From: an uncultured Rhodospirillales bacterium
Lineage (GTDB): Bacteria > Pseudomonadota > Alphaproteobacteria > ATCC43930 > CGMCC-115725
Direction: 5' to 3'
Assembly (NCBI GenBank): GCA_903828515.1
Contig: CAIKMD010000007.1
Location: 248,001-312,000, forward strand
DNA length: 64,000 bases
Below are positions 62,680 through 64,000 of the stretch, in pieces; position 1 is the stretch's first letter; every line of letters starts with the position of its first letter. The translations under genes were made by a program, and so were the position numbers. A model generated the notes under the pieces. That model searched no databases. It had not been told where the DNA came from and was given only the letters and a program-made list of their open reading frames with translations.

Positions 62680-64000
62680 TCATCGCGCGATCGGACGTAC
62701 CGAGAGGATCGCGGCGAAGATCAGGCTGAGCACCGCGCCGAGGGCAACGGTCGTTCCGATGCCGTTGAGAACGGGGATCCGCGAGAAACCCAGAACGCCG
62801 AACCCGATCACGGTACAGAGATTGGCCAGAACCAGCGACGCGGTCAGCCGCTGGCGGTGTTCGATGGCGCCGGCTTCGTCCGCCGCGTTCTGACGTTCGA
62901 AGAACAAGGCGTAGTTGGAGCCGACGCCGACCACCAACAGAAGCCCGACGAGGTGGAAGATCGAGAGTTTTTGACCGCTCGCGACGAGAATAGCGGTCGT
63001 CATGATGACGGCGGCAGCCAGCGGTCCCATCACCTCATAAACCCGGCGCGGCGAACGCAGGCTCAGGAATAAGAGGATCGCGATGGCGACCGTGCCGAGC
63101 AGGGCGAGGTCGACCGCCTGTCGGCGATAGCCGCGGTACAAAAGATCGGAGTCGCCTTTCAGATCGAGGAGAATGACTCTGGCCTGATCGTGTTCGGCGA
63201 CGGCGGATGCGAGGCGCGCCGGATCGGCGACGTCGTGCAGCGGCATCAGCCCGGCCCAACCGTCACCATGCGGTAACAGCAGGGAATCGATCTTCAGATC
63301 GAAGCTCGTATTGGCAAGGCTGGCGCGATCCAGCAGCGGCTGCGTGCGCGCGGCTTCGGCATCTTTGAGAAAAGGCTCGAAGAGCGCGGGCTGGAACGGC
63401 ATTCCGTCGAGCGCCTGCTGCAGATTGGCGCGTAGAACCGCCGGCTCGGGCAGGGCCGCCTGTCGCATCCGCTGGGTTGCTTGGCTGGGGAGATAACGCG
63501 CGGGGGAATCGAAGCCGCCGATGAGAGTCTGGTCGGCCAGACTTTGAAGCCAGGTCCCCAAGGCCTCGCTTTCGGTCAGTGCCTGATCGGCGCTTGGCGC
63601 GGTGACGACGAGGAGATAGCGCAGATCGGGTGCGCCAATGTCTTTGCGCAGTTGCTGATCGAGAAGCTGGGCCGCGCGGGGCACGGGGCTGAGGCTCGCC
63701 AGTTCGTCGTCCCAAATGTCGTTGTGGTGCAGGCCGATCAATCCGATGGCGGCAAGGACCGCGATCAGGAGCGGATAACGCAGGATTCCGGCGCGATGCA
63801 CGAGGCGCAGGAGCGACGGCGCGAAAATGCGCGAGGCCGGCGTGGAGAAATCGCGCGGCAGCAGCAGTGGCAAAATCCACCGCGTGACCCCGACCGCGAC
63901 GACAAGGCCGACGATGGAGAAGAGGCCGAGTTGCGCGAGACCCTGGAAGCTCGACAGCAGCATGGCGCTGAACCCGCAGACGGAGGTCAGCACGCCCAGC
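62680..64000 (-). CDS. MMPL/RND-family exporter, C-terminal part (5' end outside window)
   Basis: At least 439 residues, with the frame open to the window edge. Six or more transmembrane helices are visible: LGLFSIVGLVVAVGVTRWIL, ILRYPLLIAVLAAIGLIGL, LALLGTVAIAILLFLSL, GPLAAAVIMTTAILVASG, HLVGLLLVVGVGSNYALFFE and FGVLGFSRIPVLNGIGTTVA. The GVGSNYALFFERQ motif corresponds to the GxxxDY segment of MMPL transporters, which in aryl polyene loci (ApeM-type) move the product. The large soluble part lies between the second and third helices listed. A 96-bp gap separates it from the ketosynthase gene. Confidence 0.87.
   Translation of the reverse strand, partial: LGVLTSVCGFSAMLLSSFQGLAQLGLFSIVGLVVAVGVTRWILPLLLPRDFSTPASRIFAPSLLRLVHRAGILRYPLLIAVLAAIGLIGLHHNDIWDDELASLSPVPRAAQLLDQQLRKDIGAPDLRYLLVVTAPSADQALTESEALGTWLQSLADQTLIGGFDSPARYLPSQATQRMRQAALPEPAVLRANLQQALDGMPFQPALFEPFLKDAEAARTQPLLDRASLANTSFDLKIDSLLLPHGDGWAGLMPLHDVADPARLASAVAEHDQARVILLDLKGDSDLLYRGYRRQAVDLALLGTVAIAILLFLSLRSPRRVYEVMGPLAAAVIMTTAILVASGQKLSIFHLVGLLLVVGVGSNYALFFERQNAADEAGAIEHRQRLTASLVLANLCTVIGFGVLGFSRIPVLNGIGTTVALGAVLSLIFAAILSVRPIAR

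Overview
The window is GC-rich, densely coded chromosomal DNA of a Gram-negative alphaproteobacterium. Lineage signs are a GcrA cell-cycle regulator, a DUF4167 protein beside clpB, the ubiG / lysC / ptsP / prfA / prmC / DUF4167 / clpB neighbourhood, LpxD, and many 1- to 4-nt stop/start overlaps. A Rhodospirillales-like member is possible, but family-level placement is inference. There are no rRNA genes, CRISPR arrays, recognisable transposases or phage genes.

Layout. 0-5.8 kb: the 3' end of a sensor histidine kinase, an RlmI-type rRNA methyltransferase, a small lipoprotein, and a minus-strand operon of OmpA-like lipoprotein, xanthine phosphoribosyltransferase and gamma-glutamyltransferase. 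5.8-6.7 kb: tRNA-Arg(ACG), then a VapBC-like toxin-antitoxin cassette. The cassette sits between 14-bp direct repeats at the 3' end of queG, and the old queG end can still be read on its far side. 6.7-10.5 kb: queuosine operon queA-tgt-queF-queG. 10.5-18.9 kb: a class V aminotransferase, a sulfatase-fold membrane protein, a HisC-like aminotransferase, TatA, a thermonuclease-fold protein with lost catalytic residues, a MoxR/CoxE-type ATPase-VWA pair, GcrA and UbiG.

19-35 kb is a conserved housekeeping block: lysC, a nitronate monooxygenase, ptsP, a RodZ-like protein, ispG, hisS, hemA, prfA, prmC, a DUF4167 protein and clpB (amino acid, isoprenoid, haem and translation functions plus proteostasis). 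Cyanase, a short-chain dehydrogenase and an M23 peptidase follow.

37.4-47.3 kb is the most accessory-looking part. It holds five putative periplasmic binding proteins with no permease or ATPase, a dienelactone-hydrolase-like protein, a MetE-II-like methyltransferase with full zinc ligands, a flavin-reductase-like protein, an extradiol-type VOC protein, and an HD-domain protein whose H...HD...H...H...D pattern matches mixed-valent diiron oxygenases such as PhnZ. I infer an undescribed uptake and degradation pathway; the substrate is unknown.

47.3-56.3 kb: a 36-codon basic mini-protein, lpxD, infA with a basic tail, a desaturase beside cspA, then many small membrane or periplasmic proteins around a strikingly AT-rich 130-bp block, a transglutaminase-like protein and a large secreted protein. 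56.5 kb to the end: a lipid/polyketide locus resembling aryl polyene clusters, with a flavin-dependent halogenase-like oxidoreductase, acyltransferase, glycosyltransferase, FabG-like reductase, dehydratase, two ketosynthase-like proteins and an MMPL exporter cut by the window edge.
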